A DNA stretch of 64,000 nt from Auanema rhodensis (lineage: Eukaryota; Nematoda; Chromadorea; Rhabditida; Rhabditidae). Position 1 is the first letter of the stretch. Each line of letters begins with the position of its first letter. Position numbers and translations under genes: made by a program. The notes under the pieces were generated by a model that was not told the origin of the DNA, made no database searches, and saw only the letters and a list, made by a program, of their open reading frames with translations. Shown one piece after another: positions 61,822-64,000 of the stretch. The stretch spans positions 22,144,688-22,208,687 of the forward strand of contig OZ059895.1 in assembly GCA_964057225.1 (NCBI GenBank), read 5' to 3'.

Positions 61822-64000
61822 TAGTCTGAAAACAAATTTTTATTGATATTGGTGCATGGCAACCATGACTTTAAAATTTACGTGAACTTTAATTTATGCT
61901 AATTAAGTGTACACATGATGTGCACTTGGTATGTAACTCGCTTCACGTCAAAGATAAAGAGATGCGGTTTCCAAAATTAGATTCCCCATGTCCATATTAG
62001 TCTAAAAACAAATTTTTATTAATATTGGTGCATGGTAACCATGACTTTGAAATTTACGTGAACTTTAATTTATGCTAATTAAGTGTACACATGATGTGCA
62101 CTTGGTATGTAACTCGCTTCACGTGAAAGATGAAGAGATGCGGTTTTCAAAATTAGATTCCTCATGTCCATATTAGTCTAAAAACGAATTTTTATTGATA
62201 TTGGTGCATGGTAACCATGACTTTGAAATTTACGTGAACTTTAATTTATGCTTATTAAGTGTACACGTGATGTGCACTTGGTATGTAACTCGCTTCACGT
62301 GAAAGATAAAGGGATGCGGTTTTCAAAATTAGATTCCCCATGTCCATATTAGTCTAAAAACAAATTTTTATTGATATTGGTGCATGGTAACCATGACTTT
62401 AAAATTTACGTGAACTTTAATTTATGCTAATTAAGTGTACACATGATGTGCACTTGGTATGTAACTCGCTTCACGTCAAAGATAAAGAGATGCGGTTTCC
62501 AAAATTAGATTCCCCATGTCCATATTAGTCTAAAAACAAATTTTTATTAATATTGGTGCATGGTAACCATGACTTTGAAATTTACGTGAACTTTAATTTA
62601 TGCTAATTAAGTGTACACATGATGTGCACTTGGTATGTAACTCGCTTCACGTGAAAGATGAAGAGATGCGGTTTTCAAAATTAGATTCCTCATGTCCATA
62701 TTAGTCTAAAAACGAATTTTTATTGATATTGGTGCATGGTAACCATGACTTTGAAATTTACGTGAACTTTAATTTATGCTTATTAAGTGTACACGTGATG
62801 TGCACTTGGTATGTAACTCGCTTCACGTGAAAGATAAAGGGATGCGGTTTTCAAAATTAGATTCCCCATGTCCATATTAGTCTAAAAACAAATTTTTATT
62901 GATATTGGTGCATGGTAACCATGACTTTGAACTTTACGTGAACTTTAATTTATGCTAATTAAGTGTACACATGATGTGCACTTGGTATGTAACTCGCTTC
63001 ACGTGAAAGATGAAGAGATGCGGTTTTCAAAATTAGATTCCTCATGTCCATATTAGTCTAAAAACGAATTTTTATCGATATTGGTGCATGGTAACCATGA
63101 CTTTGAAATTTACGTGAACTTTAATTTATGCTTATTAAGTGTACACGTGATGTGCACTTGGTATGTAACTCGCTTCACGTGAAAGATAAAGGGATGCGGT
63201 TTTCAAAATTAGATTCCCCATGTCCATATTAGTCTAAAAACGAATTTTTATTGATATTGGTGCATGGTAACCATGACTTTGAAATTTACGTGAACTTTAA
63301 TTTATGCTAATTAAGTGTACACATGATGTGCACTTGGTATGTAACTCGCTTCACGTGAAAGATGAAGAGATGCGGTTTTCAAAATTAGATTCCTCATGTT
63401 CATATTAGTCTAAAAACGAATTTTTATCGATATTGGTGCATGGTAACCATGACTTTGAAATTTACGTGAACTTTAATTTATGCTTATTAAGTGTACACAT
63501 GATGTGCACTTGGTATGTAACTCGCTTCACGTGAAAGATGAAGAGATGCGGTTTTCAAAATTAGATTCCTCATGTCCATATTAGTCTAAAAACGAATTTT
63601 TATTGATATTGGTGCATGGTAACCATGACTTTGAAATTTACGTGAACTTTAATTTATGCTTATTAAGTGTACACGTGATGTGCACTTGGTATGTAACTCG
63701 CTTCACGTGAAAGATAAAGGGATGCGGTTTTCAAAATTAGATTCCCCATGTCCATATTAGTCTAAAAACAAATTTTTATTGATATTGGTGCATGGTAACC
63801 ATGACTTTGAAATTTACGTGAACTTTAATTTATGCTAATTAAGTGTACACATGATGTGCACTTGGTATGTAACTCGCTTCACGTGAAAGATGAAGAGATG
63901 CGGTTTTCAAAATTAGATTCCTCATGTCCATATTAGTCTAAAAACGAATTTTTATCGATATTGGTGCATGGTAACCATGACTTTGAAATTTACGTGAACT
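61822..64000 (+). repeat. 22-monomer-offset (3872 bp) duplication, copy 2, cut by the window edge
   Basis: Counterpart of 57950-60128 at +3872 bp. The match is still good at the last base, so the duplication continues outside the window. Just upstream, a C/A hybrid at 61592 has a counterpart at 54552, 7040 bp (40 monomers) away, showing further overlapping block copies. Confidence 0.85.
63880..64000 (+). repeat. Partial last monomer (121 bp)
   Basis: Class A monomer (G13, T43, G67, ATCGAT) truncated by the end of the window after ACGTGAACT. The array evidently continues to the right, and since base 1 is also in phase within the repeat it very probably continues to the left too. Confidence 0.93.

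Larger units (their letters stand above)
1..64000 (+). repeat. 176-bp tandem satellite array, 363 full monomers plus a 121-bp partial
   Basis: The whole window is head-to-tail copies of one 176-bp monomer. Successive starts fall at 1, 177, 353, 529, 705 and so on; the last is 63880. Conserved landmarks by monomer position: CACGTG at 1-6, TTTTCAAAATTAG at 25-37, CTAAAAAC near 59-66, AATTTTTAT near 69-76, GCATGGTAACCATG at 87-100, TTTACGTGAAC at 110-120, GTGTACAC at 140-147 and CTTGGTATGTAACTCGCTT at 158-176. GC content of monomer 1 is about 34%. Every frame of a standard monomer meets stops, and 176 is not a multiple of three, so no coding capacity survives. Monomer size, AT richness and uniformity fit a eukaryotic, probably plant, centromeric or pericentromeric satellite; this is inference. 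The family is not one I recognise. The strand label is arbitrary, but all copies share it. Confidence 0.98.
51032..64000 (+). repeat. Zone VII: A/A'/B/C/E monomers with 8- to 22-monomer block repeats
   Basis: Marked by a C subtype with GGTTTCCAAAATT (for example near 53167, 54927, 55279, 56871, 57215, 58095, 58623, 61967 and 62495) and by an E subtype with GAACTTTACG at 53601, 55713, 57649, 59057 and 62929. Spacings of the latter are 2112, 1936, 1408 and 3872 bp, exactly 12, 11, 8 and 22 monomers. A variant with TTAATAATGG occurs three times near 52163-52520. Every length is a multiple of 176, so no indels occur in this zone. Confidence 0.85.

Noticed and set aside
1-64000. CRISPR array, suggested by strict periodicity
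   Set aside because: There are no unique spacers: the full 176 bp is repeated, variants are shared between distant units, and no cas genes are present.
1-64000. CENP-B box (NTTCGNNNNANNCGGGN)
   Set aside because: No monomer class contains the TTCG followed at the right distance by CGGG. The TTTTCGAAATTAG of X monomers has TTCG but lacks the rest.
1-64000. CACGTG (G-box/E-box) elements as gene promoters
   Set aside because: They occur in most monomers as part of the repeat and no gene follows. They are noted only as dyads that might bind protein.
1-64000. Embedded retrotransposon, telomeric repeat or microsatellite
   Set aside because: Monomer starts can be followed without a gap from 1 to 63880. 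The only length changes are eleven of -1 and one of +2 bases, so nothing is inserted.
1-64000. Arabidopsis-type 178-bp, Brassica 176-bp or alpha satellite identity
   Set aside because: The monomer length is similar, but I see none of the sequence features I associate with those families. Length alone is not evidence of identity, so no family name is given.

Overview
The window is one uninterrupted tandem satellite array with no gene in it. A 176-bp, AT-rich monomer (60 of 176 bases are G/C in the first copy, about 34%) repeats head to tail from base 1 to base 64000, always in the same orientation. Taking each monomer to start at the C of 'cacgtg' (base 1), there are 363 complete monomers plus the first 121 bp of a 364th. 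Period arithmetic closes exactly: eleven monomers are 175 bp, one is 178 bp, all others are 176 bp, and the last monomer start predicted this way (63880) is where it is found. No transposon, rRNA, tRNA, telomeric repeat, microsatellite or unique sequence interrupts the array.

Megabase-style homogeneous arrays with a 150-180 bp AT-rich monomer are typical of eukaryotic, and especially flowering-plant, (peri)centromeres. That is an inference from monomer length, base composition and organisation; I do not recognise the monomer and cannot name the species. It does not look like the Arabidopsis 178-bp or primate alpha-satellite monomers.

Layout, from linked diagnostic variants. 1-14784: four monomer classes (A, D, B, C) in 4- to 5-monomer cycles, with a 15-monomer duplication nested in a 25-monomer (4400 bp) duplication. 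14785-26224: a 32-monomer (5632 bp) block present twice in tandem. 26225-36080: an 11-monomer (1936 bp) duplication and material copied from the previous zone at offsets of 45, 41 and 42 monomers. 36081-38720: mixed variants, partly matching about 60 kb. 38721-47160: a distinctive, more diverged zone built on a 4044-bp, 23-monomer unit (9+6+8 sub-repeats) containing all but two of the length-variant monomers. 47161-51031: mixed zone, partly matching 1.2-1.9 kb. 51032-64000: nested blocks at 12, 11, 8 and 22 monomer steps; the 22-monomer duplication runs off the right edge.

The interest lies in how the array was built. Several hybrid monomers mark individual unequal-exchange junctions, and their nesting lets some events be put in order. 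Many sites separating monomer classes are CpG to TpG/CpA changes, as expected if the DNA is cytosine-methylated. Each monomer also carries several short dyad symmetries, a property proposed to matter at centromeres lacking a CENP-B box.
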